A DNA stretch of 64,000 nucleotides. Source: Pseudorhodoferax sp. Leaf267 (lineage in GTDB: Bacteria > Pseudomonadota > Gammaproteobacteria > Burkholderiales > Burkholderiaceae_C). Under the pieces are notes generated by a model. The model was not told where the DNA came from. It saw only the letters and a list, made by a program, of their open reading frames with translations, and did not search any database. Made by a program: the position numbers and the translations under genes. The DNA lies in the NCBI RefSeq assembly GCF_001422405.1, contig NZ_LMMV01000012.1:722830-786829 (forward strand), in the 5' to 3' direction. This document shows positions 57,637-64,000 of this stretch, one piece after another. Position 1 is the first letter of the stretch; every line of letters begins with the position of its first letter.

Positions 57637-59007
57637 ATGCCCCCATTGCCCCTGGAGACCTGGCTGCTGCTGGCCCTGGCAGCGCTGAACGTGCTCGTGC
57701 TGCTGGTGCTGGTGCTGCGCCGGCCCGACCACGGCGCCCTGGCCGAGCTCGTGCGCGACACGGCCGCGCGCGGCGAGCGCGGCCTGCGCCAGGACATCGC
57801 CGACAGCGCGCGCGCCGGCCGGCAGGAAAGCGCGCAGGCGCTGGCCGGCTTCCAGCAGACCCTGCTGGCCCAGGCCGCCGAAGCCACGCGTACGCAGAAC
57901 GCGCAGATCGACGCGTTTGCACAGCAGCTGGCACTGCTGCAGAAGACGTTGGGCGACACCTTGCACCAGCAACTGCAGAGCCTGTCCGAATCCAATGCGC
58001 GGCGCCTGGCCGAGGTGCGTGCCACCCTCGAAACCCAGCTGGCCCAGCTGCAGGCCGGCAACGCCGCCAAGCTGGACGAGATGCGCCGCACCGTCGACGA
58101 GAAGCTGCAGGCCACGCTGGAGACGCGGCTGGGCGAGAGCTTCCGCCAGGTCGCCGAGCGGCTGGAGCAGGTCTACAAGGGCCTGGGCGAGATGCAGACG
58201 CTGGCGCAGGGCGTGGGCGATCTCAAGCACTTGTTGACCAACGTGAAGACGCGCGGCATGTTCGGCGAGGCCCAGCTCGCGGCCCTGCTGGAGCAGGTGT
58301 TCTCGCCCGAGCAGTTCGCCGCCCAGGTCATGACGCGGCCAGACTCGCGCAATGCCGTGGACTTCGCGATCCGCCTGCCCGGCCGCGGCGAGGACGGCAC
58401 GCAGGTCTGGCTGCCGATCGATGCCAAGTTCCCGAACGAAGACTACGAGCGCCTGCTCGACGCGCAGCAACGCGCCGACGCGCCGGCCGCGGAGCTGGCG
58501 GCGCGCGCGCTTGAGGCGCGTATCCGGCTGGAGGCGCGCGGCATCGCCGACAAGTATGTCGAGCCGCCGTACACCACCGATTTCGCGATCCTGTTCCTGC
58601 CCACCGAGGGCCTGTACGCGGAGGTGCTGCGCCGCCCCGGCCTGCTGGAGGCGCTGCAGCGCGAGCACCGCATCACGATCGCCGGCCCCACCACCTTGCT
58701 GGCCATGCTGAACGCACTGCAGATGGGCTTTCGCACGCTGGCGCTGGAAAAGCGCAGCAGCGAGGTCTGGCAGGTGCTGGGCGCGGTGAAGACCGAGTTC
58801 CTCAAGTTCGGCGGCGTGCTGGCCGACGTGAAGCGCCAGACCCAGACCGTGCTGAACACACTGGACAAGGCGCAGACCCGCAGCAACGTGCTGCAGCGCC
58901 GGCTGCGCACGGTCGAGGCCCTGCCGGACACGCCCGGCGTGGCCTTGCCGCAGCCGCCCAGCGCGGCCCTGGACGAGCCCGAGCACGAGGATGGACCAGA
59001 CGCCTGA
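57637..59007 (+). CDS. rmuC: DNA recombination protein RmuC
   Basis: A 456-residue RmuC-family protein. An N-terminal membrane anchor (WLLLALAALNVLVLLVLVLR) is followed by about 150 residues of coiled coil rich in Gln and Glu. The conserved nuclease-like domain has NVKTRGMFGEAQLAALLEQV and WLPIDAKFPNEDYERLL with the PD-(D/E)xK-type DAK. RmuC limits DNA inversion at short inverted repeats and is thought to act on DNA ends. The gene overlaps the following MFS gene by 17 bases. Confidence 0.93.
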   Translation: MPPLPLETWLLLALAALNVLVLLVLVLRRPDHGALAELVRDTAARGERGLRQDIADSARAGRQESAQALAGFQQTLLAQAAEATRTQNAQIDAFAQQLALLQKTLGDTLHQQLQSLSESNARRLAEVRATLETQLAQLQAGNAAKLDEMRRTVDEKLQATLETRLGESFRQVAERLEQVYKGLGEMQTLAQGVGDLKHLLTNVKTRGMFGEAQLAALLEQVFSPEQFAAQVMTRPDSRNAVDFAIRLPGRGEDGTQVWLPIDAKFPNEDYERLLDAQQRADAPAAELAARALEARIRLEARGIADKYVEPPYTTDFAILFLPTEGLYAEVLRRPGLLEALQREHRITIAGPTTLLAMLNALQMGFRTLALEKRSSEVWQVLGAVKTEFLKFGGVLADVKRQTQTVLNTLDKAQTRSNVLQRRLRTVEALPDTPGVALPQPPSAALDEPEHEDGPDA

Positions 59008-60208
59008 TCCCGCAGCCCAGGCGCCCGTGCCGGCCATGGGGGGCAGGGGTTTGCTGCGCCTGATCGCCGCGCAGGTCTGCCTGTACGCCACCATGGCCGG
59101 CATGCGCCTGGCGACGCCGCTGCTGGCCCTGCAGCAGGGCTACAGCCCGGCGGCGGTCGGTGTGCTGATCGCGCTGTTCGCGTTGACCCAGGTGTTCCTC
59201 GCGCTGCCCGCGGGCCGCTACGCCGACCGCCATGGGCTCAGGCGGCCCATGGCCTGGGCGGTGCTGGCGGCGTCGTCGGGCACGGCCCTGGCGCTGTTGG
59301 TGCCCACGTTTGCGGCCCTGTGCGTGGCGGCGCTGATGACCGGCGGGGCGACGGGTGCCACCGTGATCGCGCTGCAGCGCCACGTGGGCCGCGCGGCCAC
59401 CGACACCAGCCAGCTCAAGCGCATGTTCAGCTGGCTGGCGATCGCGCCGGCTGCGGCCAACTTCCTCGGTCCGTTCGCCGCCGGCCTGCTGATCGACCAC
59501 GCCGGGCGCGCGCCAGCCGACATGCTGGCGTTCCGCGTCTGCTTCGGCGTGCTGGCCCTGCTGCCGCTGGTGTGCTGGCTGCTCGTGCGGCGCGCGCCGG
59601 AGCAGCCGACCGTGCTGCCCACGCCCGGCGCGGCGCCCACGCGGGCCTGGGACCTCCTGCGCGAGCCCATGTTCCGCCGCCTGCTGTTCGTGAACTGGCT
59701 GCAGTCGTCGAGCTGGGACGTGCATGCCTTCGTGCTGCCGGTGCTGGGCCACGAGCGGGGCATGAGCGCGGCCGTGATCGGCAGCCTGCTGGGTGCCTTC
59801 GCCATCGCGGCGGCCGTGGTGCGCATGCTGCTGCCACTGGTTGCCGCGCGGACCACCGAGCGCGGTGTGATCCAGGCTTCGACCGTGGTCACGGCCAGCG
59901 TGTTCTGCATCTACCCGCTGCTGCACTCGCCCTGGCTCATGGGCGCATGCTCGGTGGTGCTGGGCTTCGCGCTGGGCTCGGTGCAGCCCATGATCATGAG
60001 CATGCTGCACCAGCTGACGCCCGCGCATCGCCATGGCGAGGCGCTGGGCCTGCGCCTCATGACGATCAACGCGTCCAGCGTGGCCATGCCCATGCTGTTC
60101 GGCTCGCTCGGTGCCGTGGTCGGCATCGGCGGCGTGTTCTGGGTCGTCGGCGCGGTCGTCGCGGCGGGCTCGCGCGCGGTGCGCGGGCTGGCGCTGCCCG
60201 CGCGCTGA
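58991..60208 (+). CDS. MFS transporter
   Basis: A 405-residue major facilitator protein with about 12 membrane helices. The loop between helices 2 and 3 has GRYADRHGLRRPM, the MFS A-type motif, and a second similar loop is near the middle. LALPAGRYADR and GFALGSVQPMIMSMLHQLTP are further typical segments. The substrate is unknown; an efflux or uptake role for drugs or small acids is possible. The start overlaps the end of rmuC by 17 bases, which indicates coupling. It is convergent with the LOG-family gene with no spacer between stops. Confidence 0.88.
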   Translation: MDQTPDPAAQAPVPAMGGRGLLRLIAAQVCLYATMAGMRLATPLLALQQGYSPAAVGVLIALFALTQVFLALPAGRYADRHGLRRPMAWAVLAASSGTALALLVPTFAALCVAALMTGGATGATVIALQRHVGRAATDTSQLKRMFSWLAIAPAAANFLGPFAAGLLIDHAGRAPADMLAFRVCFGVLALLPLVCWLLVRRAPEQPTVLPTPGAAPTRAWDLLREPMFRRLLFVNWLQSSSWDVHAFVLPVLGHERGMSAAVIGSLLGAFAIAAAVVRMLLPLVAARTTERGVIQASTVVTASVFCIYPLLHSPWLMGACSVVLGFALGSVQPMIMSMLHQLTPAHRHGEALGLRLMTINASSVAMPMLFGSLGAVVGIGGVFWVVGAVVAAGSRAVRGLALPAR

Positions 60209-61078
60209 TCAGAGCTGGTAGAAGGCCTGGATCGCCGCCCAGGCGTCCTCGGGCGTGTCCACGTAGCTGAACAGCGCCATGTCGTGCGGCGAGATCGCAC
60301 CTTCCTCGATCAGCACGTCGAAGTTCAGCAGCCGCTTCCAGTAGTCCGAGCCGAACAGCACGATGGGCACGGCCTTGGCCTTGCCGGTCTGCACCAGGGT
60401 CATGACCTCGAACAGCTCGTCCAGCGTGCCGAAGCCGCCGGGGAAGGCCACCAGCGCCTTCGCACGCATCATGAAATGCATCTTGCGCAGGGCGAAGTAG
60501 TGGAACTTGAAGCTCAGGCTGGGCGTGATGAAACGGTTGCCACTTTGCTCGTGCGGCAGGGCGATGTTCAGGCCCACGTTCAGTGCGCCTTCCTCGTGCG
60601 CGCCGCGGTTGGCCGCTTCCATGATGCCGGGGCCGCCGCCCGTGCAGATGTACAGGCGCTCGGCCTCCGTGCGCGCTGCGCTGTAGCGTGCGACCAGGGT
60701 CGCGAAGCGGCGCGCCCCGTCGTAATAGACGGCGTTGCGCGTGCGCCGCTCGGCGATGCGCAGGGCGGCTTCGTCTCCACTATCGCGCGCTGCCTTGAGT
60801 TCCAACTCGGCCTGCTCGGGCGCAGGGAAGCGCGCGCTGCCGAACACGACGATGGTGTTGTGGATGCCCAGGGCCTGCTGCTCCAGGTCGGGCTTGAGCA
60901 TTTCGAGCTGGAAGCGGATGCCGCGCGTCTCGCGGCGTAGCAGGAATTCGGGGTCGGCGAATGCCAGCCGGTAAGCATCGGCCTGCAGCGGCTCGCCCTT
61001 GTCGGCATAGGCCTGCAGTTGCGCCCAGGCGTCGGCAACGTTCACGTTGAGCTTGTCGAGGGTGTCGGTGTTTTCCAT
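60209..61078 (-). CDS. LOG family protein (TIGR00730-like)
   Basis: A 289-residue LOG/YgdH-type protein. The motifs ICTGGGPGIMEAANRGA and FPGGFGTLDELFEVM are the conserved phosphate-binding and PGGxGTxxE signatures. Homologues cleave nucleoside 5'-monophosphates (cytokinin-activating or pyrimidine/purine 5'-nucleotide nucleosidase). The N-terminal 80-residue region makes it a longer (YgdH-like) type. The start ATG at 61078 follows no strong ribosome site. It ends directly against the MFS stop. Confidence 0.9.
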   Translation of the reverse strand: MENTDTLDKLNVNVADAWAQLQAYADKGEPLQADAYRLAFADPEFLLRRETRGIRFQLEMLKPDLEQQALGIHNTIVVFGSARFPAPEQAELELKAARDSGDEAALRIAERRTRNAVYYDGARRFATLVARYSAARTEAERLYICTGGGPGIMEAANRGAHEEGALNVGLNIALPHEQSGNRFITPSLSFKFHYFALRKMHFMMRAKALVAFPGGFGTLDELFEVMTLVQTGKAKAVPIVLFGSDYWKRLLNFDVLIEEGAISPHDMALFSYVDTPEDAWAAIQAFYQL

Positions 61079-61266
61079 GTTGCGCTGATTGTGGCGGGAA
61101 ATTGTGGCCGGCCGGCCTGCGCCGTCCTGGGCGCTTGCCCTTGTCCTACGTGTGCTTCGGTCGGTGCCGACACCCCGGCGGTGCGCTGCGACGCATAGTT
61201 CATCCAGGCCCCGGCACGAGTGTTTGGTGGCCAGCACACAGTCCATTTCTGATGAAAGGAAGCAAC

Positions 61267-61464
61267 ATGAACAAGAGCCAAATTTCTGGCCGTGTCGAGG
61301 AAGCCAAGGGCAAGGTCAAGGAAGTCGCTGGCAAGGCGGTGGGCAACGCCAGCCTGGAGGCCGAAGGCACGATGCAGAAGCACACGGGCAAGGCCGAAAA
61401 GAACTTTGGCGACGCACGTGAGCATGCCAAGGACAAAGCCAAAGACGCCATTGACAAGCTTTGA
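61267..61464 (+). CDS. CsbD family stress protein (second copy)
   Basis: A 65-residue CsbD-like protein of the short form: NKSQISGRVEEAKGKVKEVA then GKAVGNASLEAEGTMQKHTG and AEKNFGDAREHAKDKAKDAI. It is very hydrophilic and helical, with no signal peptide. AAGGA precedes the ATG. A BON-domain lipoprotein gene follows after ten bases, so the two probably form a stress operon. It is distinct from the 74-residue CsbD at 53537. Confidence 0.93.
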   Translation: MNKSQISGRVEEAKGKVKEVAGKAVGNASLEAEGTMQKHTGKAEKNFGDAREHAKDKAKDAIDKL

Positions 61465-61474
61465 GGAGATGAAC

Positions 61475-61903
61475 ATGAACACGATGCAACAACACCCCCG
61501 ACAGCCCTTGCTGCGCACCGTTGGCCTGGTCTCTGCCCTGGCGCTTACTCTGGGCTTGGCCGCTTGTAACCGCCAGACCGACACGACCGTGGGCCAGAAG
61601 ATGGATTCCGCCATGGCCAAGACGGAGCAGGCTGCTGCCGACACCAAGCAGGCCGCCGGCAACATGGTCGACAAGGTGGAAGCCAAGCTCGATGACGCCG
61701 GCATCACCGCTGCCGTCAACACCGAGCTGGCCAAGGACCCGGACCTGAGCGCTATGAAGATCAACGTGGACACCAAGTCCAGCGTGGTCACGCTGACCGG
61801 CCCCGCGCCGAGCGCGGACGCGAAGAACCGGGCTACGACCATCGCCCAGGGCGTCAAGGGTGTGGCCGGCGTGAACAACAACCTGGAAGTGCGGGCCAGC
61901 TGA
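61475..61903 (+). CDS. BON-domain lipoprotein
   Basis: A 142-residue envelope lipoprotein. The signal SALALTLGLAAC gives a lipobox. A Lys/Ala/Glu helix (residues 50-70, KTEQAAADTKQAAGNMVDKV) links to a BON domain of about 65 residues (DAGITAAVNTELAKDPDLSA, VTLTGPAPSADAKNRATTIA, GVAGVNNNLEV). BON domains bind phospholipid membranes, as in OsmY. The ATG at 61475 is seven bases after GAGGA; one at 61469 is too close. It is followed by a palindrome and a terminator. Confidence 0.9.
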   Translation: MNTMQQHPRQPLLRTVGLVSALALTLGLAACNRQTDTTVGQKMDSAMAKTEQAAADTKQAAGNMVDKVEAKLDDAGITAAVNTELAKDPDLSAMKINVDTKSSVVTLTGPAPSADAKNRATTIAQGVKGVAGVNNNLEVRAS

Positions 61904-61913
61904 GCCATCGCTT

Positions 61914-61933
61914 GAGCGCAACATGTTGCGCTC
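61914..61933. repeat. Perfect 20-bp palindrome
   Basis: GAGCGCAACATGTTGCGCTC is its own reverse complement. It lies ten bases after the BON gene stop and immediately before the terminator, so it may be part of a terminator complex or a binding site. Confidence 0.8.
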
Positions 61934-61938
61934 CAGGC

Positions 61939-61965
61939 ATGCCGCCCGATGAGGCGGCATTTTTT
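61939..61965 (+). terminator. Rho-independent terminator of the csbD-BON operon
   Basis: ATGCCGCC (61939-61946) pairs with GGCGGCAT (61953-61960) around CGATGA, followed by TTTTT. It ends the csbD-BON transcript 26 bases before the metallophosphoesterase gene. Confidence 0.9.
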
Positions 61966-61990
61966 CGCCTGCACGCATTAGAGTCGGCGC

Positions 61991-62731
61991 ATGCGCATCC
62001 TGCTGGCGTCCGACCTGCACTACAAGCTGCGCCAGTACGACTGGCTGATGGGCGCAGCGCCGCATTTCGATGCGGTGGTGGTCGCTGGCGATCATGTGGA
62101 CGACATCAGTGGCTTGCCGGTCGATGTGCAGATCGCCGCACTGTCGGCGAGCCTGGCGGCCCTGGCGCGCCAGGCGCCGTTGCTGGTGTGCTCGGGCAAC
62201 CACGACCTGAATGCGCGCAACGCAGCCGGCGAGAAGACGGCCGATTGGCTGGCAGGTCTGCGTGCGGACGGCCTTGCGGTGGACGGCGACACCGTGCAGG
62301 TCGGTGACACGCTGTTCACGGTGTGCCCCTGGTGGGACGGGCCACACGCGCAACGCGAGGTCGAGCGCCTGCTGGATGATGCGGCCGCGCGGCGTGCCAC
62401 CGTGCCGGGCGGGCGCTGGGTGTGGGTCTACCACGCGCCGCCCGAAGGCCTGCTGAGCTGGACCGGCAAGCGCCACTACGGCGATGCGACGCTGGCCGCG
62501 CTCGTCGCACGCCACGGCCCCACCGCCGTGTTATGCGGCCACATCCACGAGGCGCCGTTTCGCGCCGGCGGTTCCTGGGTCGAGCGCGTGGGCACCACCT
62601 GGCTATTCAATGCGGGCCGCCAGATCGGGGATGTGCCGGCACGCGTCGAGATCGATTTCTTGCAGCAGACCGCGACCTGGATCTCGCTGGCCGGCGTCGA
62701 GCAGCGCAGCCTGGCGCCCGCAGCTCAGTAG
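61991..62731 (+). CDS. Calcineurin-like metallophosphoesterase
   Basis: A 246-residue phosphoesterase with the full set of dimetal motifs: DLHY (Asp8, His10), GDHVDD, GNHD and a His in VYHAPP, then GHIHEAP. It starts with MRILLASDLHYKLRQYDW. Such enzymes cleave phosphate esters or nucleotides; the physiological substrate is unknown. It starts 26 bases after a terminator and its stop overlaps the convergent cyclic-nucleotide gene by seven bases. Confidence 0.9.
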   Translation: MRILLASDLHYKLRQYDWLMGAAPHFDAVVVAGDHVDDISGLPVDVQIAALSASLAALARQAPLLVCSGNHDLNARNAAGEKTADWLAGLRADGLAVDGDTVQVGDTLFTVCPWWDGPHAQREVERLLDDAAARRATVPGGRWVWVYHAPPEGLLSWTGKRHYGDATLAALVARHGPTAVLCGHIHEAPFRAGGSWVERVGTTWLFNAGRQIGDVPARVEIDFLQQTATWISLAGVEQRSLAPAAQ

Positions 62732-63213
62732 TCGGGCACGTCCGCGCGTTCCGAGCCCGGTGGCAGGCCTCGGCCTGGCTGCATCTCCATCAGCCGCGCC
62801 AGGACTTGGTCCATCAATGCCAGGTGCGTGTTGGTGTCAGCGTACTGCTGGCGAATGTCGACCAGATACGCGGTCACGGCCTGCAGGCGCCGCGCCAGCA
62901 GCTGGGCGATCAGCAATGTGAGGGCCGGGTCGCGTTGCACGGCGGCCTCGGCCTGCTCGATGACGTGCACGCTGCTGTCCTCAGTGGCCACCACGCTGGC
63001 GCTGGGCCCCGAGCCCAGCACGGCGGAGATCTCGCCCAGGAACGCGCCAGGCTCGCCGATGCGCACGACGCGCACGCCGTGGCGCACCACGGCGAAGCTG
63101 CCGGTGCGCAGCACGTAGAGCCGGTCCGTGCGCACCCCTTCTTCGAGCAGCGTCTGCCCGTTGGCAACCTGCTGGACAGGCAGGCCATGGCACAGTTCCA
63201 GGGCGCTGGTCAT
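62725..63213 (-). CDS. Cyclic nucleotide-binding domain protein without HTH
   Basis: A 162-residue protein with one cNMP-binding fold (about residues 10-110): GQTLLEEGVRTDRLYVLRTG, GEPGAFLGEISAVLGSGPSA (the phosphate-binding cassette, GEIS) and VHVIEQAEA. The remaining 50 residues are helical (LLIAQLLARRLQAVTAYLVD). No DNA-binding winged helix is present, unlike Crp/Fnr regulators. It starts four bases inside the upstream peptidase gene (ATGA overlap), so the two are coupled. It may regulate a partner by binding cAMP or c-di-GMP. Confidence 0.88.
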   Translation of the reverse strand: MTSALELCHGLPVQQVANGQTLLEEGVRTDRLYVLRTGSFAVVRHGVRVVRIGEPGAFLGEISAVLGSGPSASVVATEDSSVHVIEQAEAAVQRDPALTLLIAQLLARRLQAVTAYLVDIRQQYADTNTHLALMDQVLARLMEMQPGRGLPPGSERADVPDY

Positions 63214-64000
63214 GCGGGCTCTTGCGTGGCGGTGTCCACGCCAGTCGAGTAGGCAGGTGCAGCGGCCACTTGGACGGGCTGGGCCTCGCCATCGTTTGCG
63301 GGCGCAGGATCGGCCTTGGCGCGTGCCGCATGCGCAGCGATCATTTCGTGCACGAAGCGCAGCTTGTGCAGCGCGCGCTCGCTCAGCGCGAACGGGTAGG
63401 CATCCTCTTGGCCCAGGCTCCGGTTCAGGCTGTTGAGCAGCAGGGTCACGGGCACCCATTGCGCGATCCACTCGTCAAAGCTGCTGTGCTTGTCGCCGAA
63501 CGGGTCGGCCGGGCGGCTGGGCTGGGCGCCGTCGGCACTCGGCAGCACGATGCGCGTGCGATAGGAGGCTGCCGTCTCCAGCAGATCCACCATGTGTAGG
63601 TAGTGCGCCCAGGTCTCCGCCCAGTCCTCCCAGGGATGTGCAGCGGCGTAGGCGCTCACGAAGTTCGGCTTCCAGTCGGCCCGCTGGTCGCCGGCCGCGT
63701 AATGGGCCTGCAGCGACTGCATGTAATCCACGGTCTCGTCGCCGAACAGCTGGCGGAAGGCCGCCAAGCGCTGCGGCTCGTCGCGGACCAGATGGTCCCA
63801 GTAATAGTGGCCCGACTCATGGCGCAGATGGCCCAGCAGCGTGCGGTAGGGCTCGAACAGCTGCACGCGCCGCCGCATGCGCTCATCGTCGTCGGCCTCC
63901 GCCACGTTGAGCGTGATGATGCCGTTCGCATGCCCGGTCATGACCGGCGGCTCGCCGGGCAAGTCTGCCAAAAACTGGTAAACAGGCCCCTCGCTGCCAT
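63210..64000 (-). CDS. Putative zinc-binding metallopeptidase (truncated by window end)
   Basis: A minus-strand gene that enters the window from the right; its 5' end and any N-terminal zinc ribbon are beyond base 64000. About 263 residues are visible. PVMTGHANGIITLNVAEADD is followed by the zinc-binding segment LRHESGHYYWDHLV, an HExGH metalloprotease-type motif. PWEDWAETWAHYLHMVD carries a likely third ligand. The C-terminal tail is variable. It matches the Peptidase_Mx/zinc-ribbon family found in many proteobacteria. Activity is not known to me. Confidence 0.9.
   Translation of the reverse strand, partial: GSEGPVYQFLADLPGEPPVMTGHANGIITLNVAEADDDERMRRRVQLFEPYRTLLGHLRHESGHYYWDHLVRDEPQRLAAFRQLFGDETVDYMQSLQAHYAAGDQRADWKPNFVSAYAAAHPWEDWAETWAHYLHMVDLLETAASYRTRIVLPSADGAQPSRPADPFGDKHSSFDEWIAQWVPVTLLLNSLNRSLGQEDAYPFALSERALHKLRFVHEMIAAHAARAKADPAPANDGEAQPVQVAAAPAYSTGVDTATQEPA

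Noticed and set aside
55160-57934. A 924-codon open frame on the minus strand opposite pncB, the antiporter and a dehydrogenase
   Set aside because: It spans three well-supported genes and its protein is rich in Gln, Arg, Gly and His without any family motif. Long antisense frames are expected at this GC content.

Overview
The window looks like a chromosomal segment of a high-GC betaproteobacterium of the order Burkholderiales, most likely a member of the Comamonadaceae. The evidence is the very GC-rich third positions, the many solitary Bug/TTT-type binding proteins (three in a row inside one operon), the phasin, the pheT-ihfA-merR-tRNA-Pro(GGG) block, and the vanillate/protocatechuate 4,5-cleavage gene set. 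I see no phage genes, insertion sequences, CRISPR arrays, rRNA or plasmid functions. It reads as stable chromosome with many catabolic operons. Species cannot be fixed from the sequence alone.

Layout. 1-1.3 kb: 3' end of pheT, ihfA, a MerR regulator, tRNA-Pro and a strong terminator. 1.3-7.2 kb: an SDR gene, then a binding protein followed by a hydroxyproline catabolic operon (epimerase plus a three-subunit D-hydroxyproline dehydrogenase). 7.2-13.5 kb: an exported 11-residue-repeat protein, dusA, a 2-hydroxyacid dehydrogenase, an M20 peptidase lipoprotein, and a thiolase-like/DUF35 pair. 13.6-21.2 kb: vanBA (vanillate O-demethylase), a divergent GntR-type regulator with a palindromic site between them, and a complete LIV-type ABC importer. 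21.4-27.2 kb: a Tat-exported PhoD phosphatase, an orphan Bug protein, a GNAT enzyme, and a binding protein/glyoxalase pair divergent from a LysR regulator. 27.2-30.0 kb: a tight operon of a J-domain protein and three unrecognised proteins. 30.2-40.3 kb: a 2-hydroxyacid dehydrogenase, a LysR regulator, and the divergent protocatechuate 4,5-cleavage operon ligJ-ligK-three Bug proteins-ligI-ligAB fusion-ligC. 40.4-45.1 kb: an aldo/keto reductase, a purine nucleoside permease-like lipoprotein, and an LTXXQ (Spy/CpxP-like) protein with a two-component pair. 45.2-49.6 kb: rpoD and dnaG. 49.6-64 kb: an HSD10-like SDR, an iron-type binding protein, phasin, a thioesterase, small stress-type proteins (two CsbD, one BON), pncB with an antiporter, another 2-hydroxyacid dehydrogenase, rmuC, an MFS transporter, a LOG-family protein, a metallophosphoesterase, a cyclic-nucleotide-domain protein and a truncated zinc peptidase.

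How it fits together. VanAB makes protocatechuate from vanillate. The cluster at 32-40 kb can carry it through LigAB (ring opening), LigC, LigI, LigJ and LigK to pyruvate and oxaloacetate. The 4-oxalomesaconate tautomerase step (LigU type) is not seen here. The LIV importer beside the putative vanR is a plausible uptake route for an aromatic acid, but its substrate is not shown by the sequence. The most unusual items are the single-chain alpha-beta LigAB dioxygenase, the J-domain operon of unknown function, the 11-residue-repeat exported protein, and several perfect palindromes placed at promoters. I did not find a clearly new defence or mobile system.
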